From the NCBI GenBank assembly GCA_964019055.1, contig OZ025206.1:25118906-25182905 (forward strand): a stretch of 64,000 bases of DNA. Reading direction: 5' to 3'. Source of the stretch: Anthopleura xanthogrammica (lineage: Eukaryota > Cnidaria > Anthozoa > Actiniaria > Actiniidae). Shown in pieces: positions 47,626 through 60,000 of this stretch. How positions within the stretch are numbered: the first letter of the stretch is position 1; each line of letters starts with the position of its first letter. The translations under genes were made by a program, and so were the position numbers. The notes under the pieces are model-generated. The model was not told the origin of the DNA, did not search any database, and was given only the letters and a program-made list of their open reading frames with translations.

Positions 47626-49123
47626 TTCATTTGAAAAGGATAAGATTTTATTTTGGAGAACAAAACAAAAGGTTCCAATTCTGAGGAGATTGAAATTCTT
47701 TTGTTTTGTCCTCCAAGTGAGCTGCTCTGACGTCACGTGAAAGGGGTCTATTGAAGGATGCGCAAACGCCAGATATCAACCAACATCGAACAGCAAAATA
47801 CAAATTAAATTTATTTAAAAAAATGCGTATCCGATAACTTTTAAGTTAAAACGTTAAAACGTTTCGAGCAGATTTCGTGTTTGTACAAAATCCGAATAAG
47901 TTGGTTACCGGGTAACCCCTCCCCTCTAAATCGGGGTCACGAAAGATGTCAGTTTTAAAAGAATATGTTTGACACAAGAACAATGATTTTTCACTCAAAT
48001 AGAATCTACATTTTTATTTTTACATTTGTTTCTTATTAGTTTTGTTCAAACTATTTACAGAATGACAGGTTAGTTGTGTAATCTTGTCGTAACTCCTCGT
48101 TGCAAACGCATTTTCTGTTACAACTATTAAAGAAAAAAATACACTGAATACATCGTCGCGATATACTTCCACGGCCACCAAGAACATTTTGCTCACTTGG
48201 TTTTTGTTTTTTGTGTTTTAAAAGCGTCAAGCTGTTCATATACTAGAGTGATTTTACTTGGCCCGAAAAAAAATAGTAAGTATAATACATAGTAGTAGAC
48301 ACAGTTCACAGTTCCCTGCCACTTCGTCCAAGGTGTTAAAAAAGGTCTCTATCATTGCAAGCTCACCGTTCATCTCGCTTCGATGCAAAGGCACGGCTAC
48401 CTTTCAAGATGGCGCAGGGAACTGTGAAGGGGATTATTCCATTGTTTTATTTTGTTTTATTTTGACTGTTAGTCACTAATAGTCCCTTTTATGTTGTGGC
48501 TAGGAAGTTGGACCCAGAGCAACTCGCCACCCTCCCTCCCTTGTCACCCTGGGTCCTTACAGACAATCACATCAGTAATTTCTATTTCTCCTTTTGGAAT
48601 TTTTTCTTCTCTGTTTGTTCTTTTTCTGTTTATTTTCCTGAATATCAAAACAAATCAGATGTCAGTATGTTCTTGTATGTTACTGATCACTGACCGGTCC
48701 AGTCCCTCACACCCTTGAACCATATGGAGGGGGACTGGATCACACCGTTAACATTGAAGTCATTTCCGGTGTAGTGTGAGATATTGATAATGACTTGCAG
48801 TAATGATGACATATCATTGGTCAGTTATTAGACTTACTTTCATGATCTCATTTGCCATCTTTTCAGCAAACTCGATTTGTTCTCTCGATAATGTTGACAT
48901 ATCAAGTTTTGTATTGAAGTCAAGACAACACAACAGATTATTAATATCTATCAGAACTAATATGATATGATAATTATAAGAATATTAATATTATCCAGAA
49001 TACTTACGTATATTGACTTAGATCATCCAGAAAAGTAGAATTGACATCAGGGTTTAATTCATACATTTTTTCTGGTGAAAGGATGGTTTCGTCCTAAAAG
49101 AAAAATACATTGATAGAAATCAC

Positions 49124-49330
49124 AACCAGAATTACTGGGTACCCTGTGGAAAACCCCATCAGTGCTCACTCGATCTACACAACCAGAACTACTGGATACC
49201 CAGTGGAAAACCCCATCAGTGCTTACTCTACACGTCCAGAACTACTGGGTACCCTGTGGAAAACCCCATCAGTGCTTACTCTACACGTCAAGAACTACTG
49301 GGTACCGTGTACAAAACCCCTTCAGTGTTC
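49124..49330. repeat. 53-bp minisatellite, copy 6
   Basis: About four units, with the same variant order as copy 3. Confidence 0.9.
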
Positions 49331-52300
49331 ACACTGTGAATCAAAACAAAGATGCTGACGTTGATAAACCCGCCATAGCTCCGCCCAACCCACCCTTCAT
49401 TGCATCCATAAACCAGGATGCAGTACGTCAGTGGTGATAGATGTATTCGTTTCAACACTCCCCCCTCCCCCTCCCTCACACATCACCAGCATTCGATATT
49501 GCTGCGTTCTTCATTAGATGTTAGATTATCGATCGATAATATACTGAGAACTTACCTTCAAATCTTCACCCTCCTTCTCTAGATATTCTAGCTCTGCTGT
49601 TTCGTCATTCTCCACTGGCTCCCATCTCTACAAACAAGAAATTAAAAACACATCCTTCAGAAATCACAATTTCAACTTTCATATGAAAATACTAACATTT
49701 AATCTCAGGCAAGTCTTTCTCACCTGCAGTTCTCTGTCCAAAGGAGTCATGTTCGTACTCTGGCTGATTTGAGGATCAGTCTTAAAGGTGTTGATACCCA
49801 CTTCTTGAAGAGAAACACACCAGTATCAGGGATATGAGGAATTTCTTACAATCAACATTTATGTTACTATAATCATCCTTAGTGTATTTCTCACCTTTGT
49901 CCTGTTTTTCAGTTTCATTTCTAGTTTCTTCCACTTCTTTCTCGGTCTTTAAATTTCCCTCCAGATGGTTTGACATGCTGCAAGGAAACAGAGTATAAAG
50001 TTCTAAAATGTAACGCAACAATAATGGCTTCCTTTGATACTGAATGTACTCTTCATGATCTTTAGTTCACTCTTCCTTCACACATATTCCTGCATAGATG
50101 TCATTTATTCCATTCAGTTTCCCTTCTCATTCCTATTCTTATTTCCATTCATATTCTCATTATACTCACGTTGTTTCGACTGTTTTTGTATCCTTTAAGA
50201 TCTCGGTTTCCTCCAACGAAATATCCTCAACCTGAAAAACAACATGTATGAGTTATCCTAGAAGTCTTCATTCTTTCTCTATCTGACCGCGATTAACCGC
50301 AGATTCACACCTTAATCATCTCGATGGGATATTTACTAGCTAAATTCAACTTCATCATTCCTGAGCATCATTTCAAATCCTCAAATAATACACATCGTAT
50401 CCTGTCTGGGTTGGAAAAGTATTATGACCGAAAAGCACTACCCTACGTACCCTACCCCCTCCCGGTATCCACGCCTAGTCCCCTAGTCTCCAGTTCCCTT
50501 GCATCGCCAAACAGACCAGGTTAGCCAGCTGTTATCCATCCCAGTAATACTCACCAGTACTGTCTGGTCACGTGTGTCGTCCACGTTCAAAGTGAAGTCC
50601 AAACGAGACTCCTCGTCTGTTACCCAAAAAACGTGAGATTAATTGATTTGCACTCGATTAGTTATCAATTTTACAATTTTTATGGATTATTTATTATCTT
50701 TTTATCAATACAAATCCATTTGATTCTCAACCTAAACTCTGTTAATGAATTATTATTGAATTATCAACATAAATCCGTATCAGTTCTTGTCCAATAGTCT
50801 ATCCAATATTTCTTACTGATTTCAGTCCTCACTATTTGTACCTCTAACTAGATGTTTCTTGTCTTTCTTGCTACGGTTTCCAAGTCTGCTGGAGCGATTT
50901 TCGCTTTTCTTCTCTGGCAAGCTGAAAAGTCAAATTTTCATAACATTCTTCATTTATTTACCATTGTTCTACCAACAACATATTAACTTTCCATCCCACA
51001 CAACCTCTTTCATACACATCCTAGTAGCATCCCACATGGGATAGCTTACAATACAGCCATACTGTTAATTGTAAAGCGCTTTACACTTTACAAGCTGACA
51101 TCCCACATGGCTTAGCTAGTCACTTCTATGTTAAATTACACAAACTACTTACGTCAAAACGAATCCTGGTGTTTCCATGAACTCTTTAGTTTGTTGCAAA
51201 CTAAAGTCGGCAAACTATGAAAAAGCAAAGGAATATTATATAGAGCAAGACTAAGGTCAAACGTCGAACTTAATTCACATGAGTAGAACCTAATGACATC
51301 AAAGAAGACCGCCTTATTATCTATTGTTTTCAATGCGTACGGCTCATGTGAAGTTCGATGTTTGATCTTATTTTAAGAATTAGAATTATTAGTTACCGGG
51401 AAATTGAAGCTAGACTAAGGGGCTGATTGAGGGGGGAGCATTAGATGCCTGACATATATATATGGGATGACGATTTTGGTTTAGAAACTCGATCTATATA
51501 AACAAGAGAGAGCTTTGTGTATTAATGATGTTGAAGAAAAGCTGATTTTAACTTACCGCGATAACTACGCCTTCACTTTCATCTGCGCTGGAAACTTCGT
51601 CTGAAACCTGCGAAAATATTACAATAAAAGGAGGTAAAAGCCACCAAAACACTTGAAGAGAAAGAACAAAGAAACAGCGAAAAAAACTTGCCAAGCGTAC
51701 CATAAACACACCCGACTCGCACTCATCTACATTGTAACTGAGTTCTTCAAAGGAATCAAACCATTCCTGCAAAATGAAATGAAAGACAATATTATTCTAA
51801 AATAAAACTATCAAAAAAAATCAAAAGAAAGAAAAAGACAGAAGAAAAAAGAAAAAACAAGCAAAAAAGTTAATTTTAGTGAATGTACCTCAGACACGTC
51901 ATCCTTAGTCACACTACTGCATTCAGCATCAAACCATTCCTGGAAAATGAGATGAAATATAGAAATATTAAATGAGACACTCGAAAATGAAGGAGAACAC
52001 CGGAGAAAAAGGAAAGGCAAGCGAAGTAAGTTAAGTTTCGTGTACCTCATATACGTCATCACCCTCAGTCACACTACTGCATACTTCACAGACCTCAAAC
52101 CATTCCTGGGAAAGAAAGAAAAATGAAAACCATCAACACACTTGAAAAGAAAGAAAAATACCGATCGAAAAAACTGAAACAAAATACTAGTGGAGAAAAG
52201 AATTTTAATATACATCACCCGATTTTCACTTACATCACTGGATTCTGCGTATTCTTCAACGCATTGCTGCAGAAAGTAGAAAGCAAAGAAATAAATTCAT

Positions 52301-52489
52301 TTACCCTTAACAACACCTTCACTGTGTTCACATGATGTTTCATCACATTCCTGGAGAAACTATAAAATACGACTACAAAATAATCTAAAAAGTTCAATTT
52401 AATCCCCTCTCGCTAACTGAACTGATGATTCTGTTCATTCCTCTAATTGTCTTCAACCTGTTACGTATACCAAGTTCATCGCTCTGCTA

Positions 52490-52800
52490 GGAAGCCCTGA
52501 TTTGGGATTAGTTTTATGTTTAGTGATGGTTTACCAGGACCATACTTCCAGACATCGAGTGCTGTAGCATCGTATGGACTTACGGCTACGCTGGAGATTT
52601 CGACCCCAACACCGCTATCCTGGGAGGAATTACACCAACTGATCAGGAAGCTCGACCGCAGCCTAAGGGAGAGGTTAGTCGGCCCCTAGACCGTAGATGA
52701 TTAACCCCTTGCTATGATCAGCAAACCCGGTTGGCGCTTGTGTTACTGATGACTAAGCTCCCATGCTCACTTCTTTCCATGTGGGACGCGAAAAAAATTC
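52490..52800 (+). repeat. Inverted repeat A, intron-5 arm, copy 6
   Basis: Same element, with the shortened left flank seen in copies 3 and 4. Confidence 0.88.
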
Positions 52801-53633
52801 TTTTTTTAACAGTTGTGCATGAGAAGACACATGAATATGGATGCAACTCAAACAAAAAAATTTTTTCTCTTGTTCCATAATGGGAAAACATTGTAACGTA
52901 ACGATAAGGTGCATTGATTTTTACTGACCTTCAGAGGTCTTGTGTTGTCGTCTTCTTTGATGTATGTATCTGTAATAAATAATAGAAATATGTATATATA
53001 AAACTTGAATTTAGGAGGACAAAGCTTCCACTACGACATACAAGCGATTGCGAATGAAGTGCTGTGGTAAATAGCAATTAAGACACAGGAGTGTAGCGAA
53101 AGGGATGTGATGGTCCTGTGATTGGTCACGGACCGCGGAATAACTTAAAAAGTGGTGGGGCTATATAAGAGACTACTATGGGAAAAAGTGGTAGGACTAT
53201 ATAAGAGACTAGTATCGGAAAAAGTGGTGGGACTAATATGGCTAAAGCTAGCCCTAGCTACCAGCCCCTCCCCTTGAGCGGTCCCTGTGGATGGATATTG
53301 GAATCTTATGCCTGTAATTCAGTACTACATGTAGTGTACCTGATGAACTTGTTTCGTTCTGTTTCCTCTCAGTTTTATCAAACCTAAAAATAAACAAGTG
53401 GTAAAATATGTTGAAAATATGTTTGGTAAACTGTAGGGAAAAAACAGGTAGACGTTACGACTTACCATTTGGAAATAAGAAACACAAGTACTAAAAGTGA
53501 AACAATAGACCCAAGACACACCAAGGGATAAGAAGATGTTTCCTCAACTGCTGGGTGGTACACCACCAATGAAGTGTTGCATGAAACTGAATAAAAAAAT
53601 GGAAGAAGATGGAAAAGATGTAAAAATTAATCA

Positions 53634-54229
53634 TACCCCACCCATCACTTGTTGTTCCATACTCCCCTACCCCACCCATCACTTCTTGTTCCATACTCCC
53701 CTACCCAACCCATCACTTCTTGTTCCATACTCTCCTACCCCACCCATCACTTCTTGTTCAATACTCTCCTACCCCACCCATCACTTGTTGTTTAATACTC
53801 TCCTACCCCACCCATCACTTGTTGTTCCATACTCCCCTACCCCACCCATCACTTGTTGTTCCATACTCTCCTACCCCACCCATTACATATTGTTCCATAC
53901 TCCCTTACCCAACCCATCACTTCTTGTTCCATACTTCCTTACCCCACCCATCACTTGTTGTTCAATACTCTCCTACCCCACCCATCACTTGTTGTTCAAT
54001 ACTTTCATACCCCACCCATCACATCTTGTTCAATACTTCCTTACCCCACCCATCACTTGTTGTTCAATACTCTCCTACCCCACCCATCACTTGTTATTCA
54101 ATACTCTCCTACCCCGTCCATCACGTATTGTTCCATACTCTCCTACCCCACCCATCACTTCTTGTTCCATACTCCCCTACCTCACCCATCACATCTTGTT
54201 CCATACTCCCCCATAATTCTCCCCCACCA
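53634..54229. repeat. 34-bp minisatellite, copy 6 (about 17 units)
   Basis: Same family. Its start follows copies 3 and 4, and its end carries the CCGTCCATCACG variant of copy 4. Confidence 0.95.
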
Positions 54230-55005
54230 TTTATTTTTCATAGTTTTTATACCTGTGTTGTATATTTCCTTCTGTGTGTATTGTGTTGTTGTAGTATTGT
54301 GTTGTTGTTGTGTTGATGGAGAAACTAAAGGAAAAAAACAGATAATCATTTAGCCAATGCTTGAGAAAAGTTAACAAATAGAAAAAAAAATCTTAAGTAA
54401 GGTTGTAATTTCTAAAACTTTCACATTAGTTTCCTATTTCTTTTCTTCAGTTTATCTTTTTTTAATTTCCTTTATTACTACATCTTATAATTCTTTCAAT
54501 TTCGTCTTATTTTTTCCCAATTAATCGGCTGATTTTATTTTCAGAAGCCGCTTTAGTACTTGTGTAACAATTAAGGATCATTATTGCCATTTCCTTCAAA
54601 CATTAAGTTAAGATATATTCTACCTGCTTCCAATGTAACTTCCTTTAAAATTGCATGAGCCTCCAGTAGTTTCCGTTGCTCTGCAAAGAAATAAACGAGT
54701 ACAGAATGAGATATTTATTCGCTGTCATCAAACATTACTTGTTGAAAAGTGGAAGCACAGAACGCGCGGAAATCAAGGAAGACGCGATTTCTTCCGCTAG
54801 AATCATGAGATCCCCGGATATTTACCTGTTTGAATGGAGCTGACATGTTTTCCCTTTGCATTACCAAATATAAAATATTCGATGCAAAATTCTATTCCAT
54901 AAAAGAAGAAGAAAACGCCGGTAAATATCACGACTTCAATCATTGTAATGTTATCGTTTGTGCTAACAAGCTAAAACTGAAGTCATTAGTCTAATGAGGT
55001 GTTTG

Positions 55006-55082
55006 TGACGTAATGTTTCGAACGCGCGCGAAATGACGTAATGTTCGAAGATGACCAAATATGATAAAAAGTATTGACGTCG
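55006..55082 (-). promoter_or_regulatory. Copy-6 promoter: altered CRE cluster, CArG lost
   Basis: TGACGTAA 55006, TGACGTAA 55034 and TGACGTCG 55075; CCAAATATGA in place of the CArG box, as in copy 4. Confidence 0.6.
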
Positions 55083-55307
55083 TCACAGGAAGCCCAAGCT
55101 TGGTTTTTGTGTCTTTATATTACAGTAAATGCATGTACTTAAAAAGTTACTACTCATAATGAATAGAACGTTTTTGTGTGATAGAAAGTAAGGCAAGATC
55201 GAGCCGCGTGGACTGATGAGTTCTTTATTATTTTCAGCTAGCTGGTTCTGAAATGCTATATCGAGCTCAATGAACACTTTGCGCATGTTCATGAGGCGCA
55301 TGTTCAC

Positions 55308-55505
55308 CAAGGCGACCCGAGTTCTAGCCCCGCTGGGCTCGGTGTCGTATGTGAGTTGAGTTGTTTGTTGGTTTTTCCGGGTTCTCCGGTTTTTCCTCCC
55401 TCCTCAAAAATCAACTTCTAAATTCCAATTGGAATGCAGTGGAGTAAGAGCCACTCTGTGGATTCCACTGTTAATCACATTTATTTTATTTATTTTTATT
55501 TATGA
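55308..55505 (+). mobile_element. 5'-truncated tRNA-SINE upstream of copy 6
   Basis: Same insertion point and sequence as at 38495, so one insertion was copied by array duplication or conversion. Confidence 0.8.
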
Positions 55506-55610
55506 TGGTAGATCGCGCTAAGTGAAAATCTGCAGACTTCAGGTTTGCATGTTCTTCTTACATGTTTTTCATGTGTCCATTTACACTAGTTCCAGTTTTT
55601 CTCCCCTTAA

Positions 55611-56147
55611 AGGGGGACTAGTACGAAAATCGCTCAAAATTTAATTCGGCTGAAACTTTCTTGGAATGATCTTTAAGGGTCTAATAAACACTAGATCATT
55701 TTTTTTCTTGATATTCCGATAGGAAGTATTATATTTTTACGAATCTTTAACGGAGTCTGTGACGTCATTTACTCAACACTAAACACCGCTCCATACATTT
55801 CTTTGTAAATAACTTCTTGATTTATTTTATTTCTATAAAGCCCAAAGAATGGCTGAAAGACTTTACTGACGTTTTTTGTGATTACAATTGATTTTGAATA
55901 CTCTTTTTTCAGTATGGAGTATGGAACGAGCGAATATTTTGAACACAAAATACAGGGAAATGTATAGAGCGATGCATGGTGTTGAGTAAATGACGTTACT
56001 GACTTCTTTAAAAATTCGTAAAAATATAATACTTCCCTTCGGAATATCAAGGAAAAACTTTAACCAGTGTTTATTAGACCCTTAGAGATTATTCTAGGAA
56101 AGTTTCAGCCGAATTAAATTTTGAACGATTTTCGTACTAGTCCCCCA
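55611..56147. mobile_element. TTAA-flanked MITE 1, complete (537 bp)
   Basis: TTAA lies on both sides (55607-55610 and 56148-56151). The ends GGGGGACTAGTACGAAAATC and its complement extend as inverted repeats of about 170 bp. There is no transposase. The TTAA target resembles piggyBac-type insertion. Copy 7 has the equivalent empty site near 63642 (CCCATTGATTTCTACTG). Confidence 0.85.
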
Positions 56148-56259
56148 TTAATTTCTACTGTTGTATCCTTTCAATAACTGCAACAAAAATGCCTCCTGTT
56201 AAAGAAGCGTTACGTTTTTTTACCACAGGGTAGCGTGAAAATAAGTTTGGGGAGTTTTT

Positions 56260-56415
56260 TTTGCGTCCCACATAGAAAGGAGTGAGCATGGGAACCTAGT
56301 TATCAGCGACACCAACGACATAACGGGTTTGCTGTTCATAGCAAGGGGTTAATCATCTACGGTCTAGGGGCCGACTAACCTCTCCCTTAGGCTCCGGTCG
56401 AGCTTCCTGATCATT
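56260..56415 (-). repeat. Inverted repeat A, upstream arm, copy 6 (truncated)
   Basis: Truncated at the same point as the arm of copy 4, so the two gaps share an ancestor. Confidence 0.85.
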
Positions 56416-57015
56416 TTTCGGGGTCCCGAAAAATGTCAGTTTTAAAAGAATATATTTGACACAAGAACAATGGTTCTGACTCCAATAGAATCTACATTTT
56501 TATTTTTACATTTGTTTCTTATTAGTTTTGTTCAAACTATTTACAGAATGACAGGTTAGTACATCGTCGCGATATACTTCCACGGCCACCAAGAACATTT
56601 TGCTCACTTGGTTTTTGGTTGTTTGTGTTTTAAAAGCGTCAAGCTGTTCATATACGTACTAGAGTGATTTTACTTGACCCGAAAAAAATAGTAATTATAA
56701 CACATAGTAGTAGACACTAACTAGTCCCCTTCACAGTTCCCTGCGCCATCTTGAAAGGTAGCAGAAGTCCATAGAAGCAAGTCAAGCCTTTGCATCGAGT
56801 AATAGTCCAAGGGGTTGAAAAAGGTCTTGGATGCAAAGGCACACAGGGAACTATGAAGCAGGGAACTGTGAAGGGGATTATTCCATTGTTTTCTTTTGTT
56901 TTACTTTGACTGTTAGTCACTAATAGTCCCTTTTATGTTGTGGCTAGGAAGTTGGACCCAGAGCAACTCGCCACCCTCCCTCCCTTGTCACCCTGGGTCC
57001 TTACAGACAATCACA

Positions 57016-60000
57016 TCAGTAATTTCTATTTCTTCTTTTGGAATTTTTTCTTCTCTGTTTGTTCTTTTTCTGTTTATTTTCCTGAATATCAAAACAAATC
57101 ACATGTCAGTATATGTTATTGTATGTTACTGATCACTGACCGATCCAGTCCCACACACCCTTGAACCATGGAGGGGGACTGGATCACACCGTTAACATTG
57201 ACGTCATTTCCGGTGTAGTGTGAGATTTTGATAATAACGTGCAGTAATGATGACATATCATTGGTCAGTTATTAGACTTACTTTCATGATCTCATTTGCC
57301 ATCTTTTCAGCAAACTCGATTTGTTCTCTCGATAATGTTGACATATCAAGTTTTGTACTGAAGTCAAGACAACACAACAGATTATTAATATCTATCAGAA
57401 CTAATATGATATGATAATTATAAGAATATTAATATTATCCAGAATACTTACGTATATTGACTTAGATCATCCAGAAAAGTAGAATTGACATCAGGGTTTA
57501 ATTCATACATTTTTTCTGGTGAAAGGATGGTTTCGTCCTAAAAGAAAAATATATTGATAGAAATCACAACCAGAATTACTGGGTACCCTGTGGAAAACCA
57601 GATCAGTGCTCACTCTGCGCAACCAGAACTACTGGGTACCCTGTGGAAAACCCCTTCAGTGCTCACTTTGCGCAACCAAAACTTCTGGGTACCCTGTGGA
57701 AAACCCCTTCAGTGCTCACTCTGCGCAACCAGAACTAATGGGTACCCTGTGGAAAACCCTATCAGTGCTCACTCTACACATCCTGAACTACTGGGTACCC
57801 TGTGGAAAACCCATTAGTGCTTACTCTACACATCCTGAACTACTGGGTACCCTGTGGAAAACCTCTTCAGTGCTCACTCTACACATCCTGAACTACTGGG
57901 CACCCTGTGGAAAACCTCTTCAGTGCTCACTCAAAATGAAGATGCTGGCGTTGATAAACCCGCCATAGCCCCACCCAACCAACCCTTCATCGCATCCATA
58001 AACCAGGATGCAGTACGTCAGTGGTGATAGATGTATTCGTTTCAACACTCCCCCTCCCCCCCCCCCCCCCCCCCACACATACACACACATCACCAGCATT
58101 CGATATTCCTGCGTTCTTCATTTGATATTAGATTATTGATCGATAATATACTGAGAACTTACTTTCAAATCTTCACCCTCCTTCTCTAGATATTCTAGCT
58201 CTGCTGTTTCGTCATTCTCCACTGGCTCCCATCTCTACAAACAAGAAATTAGAAACACATCCTTCAGAAATCACAATTTAATCTTTCATACGAAAATACT
58301 ACTTTTGATCTCAGGCCAGTCTTCCTCACCTTCAGTTCTCTGTCCAAAGGAGTCATGTTCGTACTCTGACTGATTTGCACATCAGTCTTAAAGGTGTTGA
58401 TACCCGCTTCTTCAAGAAAAACGTACCGATATCAGGAATGAATCCCTTACAATCAACATTTATGTTGTTACTATAATCATCCTTAGTGTGATTCTCACCT
58501 TTGTCCTGTTTTTCAGTTTCATTTCTTGTTTCTTCCACTTCTTTCTCGGTCTTTAAATTTTCGTCCAACTGGTTTGACATGCTGCAACGAAACAGAGTAT
58601 AAAGTTCTAAAATGTAACGCAACTATAATGGCTTCCTTTGATACTGAATATACTCTTCATGATCTTTAGTTCACTCTTCCTTCACACATATTCCTGCAAA
58701 GATGCCATTTATTTCATTCACTTTCCCATTCTCATTCCTATTCTTATTTCCATTCATATTCTCATTATACTCACGTTGTTTCCACTGTTTTTGTATCCTT
58801 TAAGATCTCGGTTTCCTCCAACGAAATATGCTCAACCTGAAAAACAACATGTATGAGTTATCCTAGACTCTATCCTAGAGTTATCAGATGGGATATTTAC
58901 TAGCAATATTCAACTTCATCATTCCTGAGCATCATTTCAAATCCTCAAATAATACACATCGTATCCTGTCTGGGTTGGAAAAGTATTATGACCGAAAAGC
59001 ACTACCCTACGTACCCTACCCCCTCCCGGTATCCACGCCTAGTCCCCTAGTCTCCAGTTCCCTTGCATCGCCAAACAGACCAGGTTAGCCAGCTGTTATC
59101 CATCCCAGTAATACTCACCAGTACTGTCTGGTCACGTGTGTCGTCCACGTTCAAAGTGAAGTCCAAACGAGACTCCTCGTCTGTTACCCAAAAAACGTGA
59201 GATTAATTGATTTGCACTCGATTAGTTATCAATTTTACAATTTTTATGGATTATTTATTATCTTTTTATCAATACAAATCCATTTGATCCTCAACCTAAA
59301 CTCTGTTAATGAATTATTATTGAATTATCAACATAAATCCGTATCAGTTCCTTGTCCAATAGTCTATCCAATATTTCTTACTGATTTCAGTCTTCATTAT
59401 TTGTACCTCTAACTAGATGTTTCTTGTCTTTCTTGCTACGGTTTCCAAGTCTGCAGGAACGATTTTCGCTGTTCTTTTCTGGCAAGCTGAAAATTAAGCC
59501 AAATTTTCGTGTAATTCTTCATTCATTTACCATTGTTCCACCAACAACATATTAACGTTCCATCCCACACAACATCTTTCCTACACATCCTAGTAGCATC
59601 CCACATGGGATAGCTTACGATACAGCCACAGTTAATTGTTGGATAGCCTTTGTCGCATGCGTAATAGATAATGAACACTTTTACTAGCTGACATCCCACA
59701 TGGCTTAGCTAGTCACTTCTATGTTAAATTACACAAACTACTTACGTCAAGACGAATCCTGTTGTTTCCATGAACTCTTTAGTTTGTTGCAAACTAAAGT
59801 CGGCAAACTATGAAAAAGCAAAAGAATATTATATAGAGCAAGACTAAGGTCAAACGTCGAACTTAATTCACATCAGTAGAACCTAATGACATCAAAGAAG
59901 AGCGTCTTATTTTCTATTGTTTTCAATGCATACCGCTCATGTGAAGTTCGATGTTTGACCTTATTTTAAGAATTAGAATTATTAGTTACCGGGAAATTGA

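Larger units (their letters stand above)
46770..48571. other. Gap between copies 5 and 6
   Basis: Same layout and almost the same sequence as 21871-23677: promoter, arm A, repeat B, 3' flank of copy 6. Confidence 0.75.
48572..54943 (-). pseudogene. Array copy 6: same gene with exon-19 splice acceptor lost
   Basis: Exon 1 is 54826..54943, exon 2 54624..54680, exon 3 53466..53586 and the last exon 48572..48637. The coding frame of each exon is open. At exon 19 (expected 48838..48913) the plus-strand base at 48914 is T where every other copy has C, so on the gene strand CAG becomes CAA and the acceptor AG is gone. Skipping the 76-nt exon would shift the frame before the basic tail; a cryptic AG could instead extend or shorten the exon. 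Other changes are missense: a Phe in the first membrane segment, EWFEVCE in exon 7, QCVEEY in exon 6 and EWFDSFE in exon 9. Marked as a pseudogene with reservation. Confidence 0.6.
54944..57015. other. Gap between copies 6 and 7
   Basis: Copy-6 promoter, SINE fragment, complete TTAA-MITE 1, truncated arm A and 3' flank of copy 7. Related to 38137-40555 but lacking MITE 2. Confidence 0.75.

Noticed and set aside
55769..56050. 93-codon minus-strand frame
   Set aside because: Falls inside the palindromic TTAA-MITE 1 and has no counterpart in other units.
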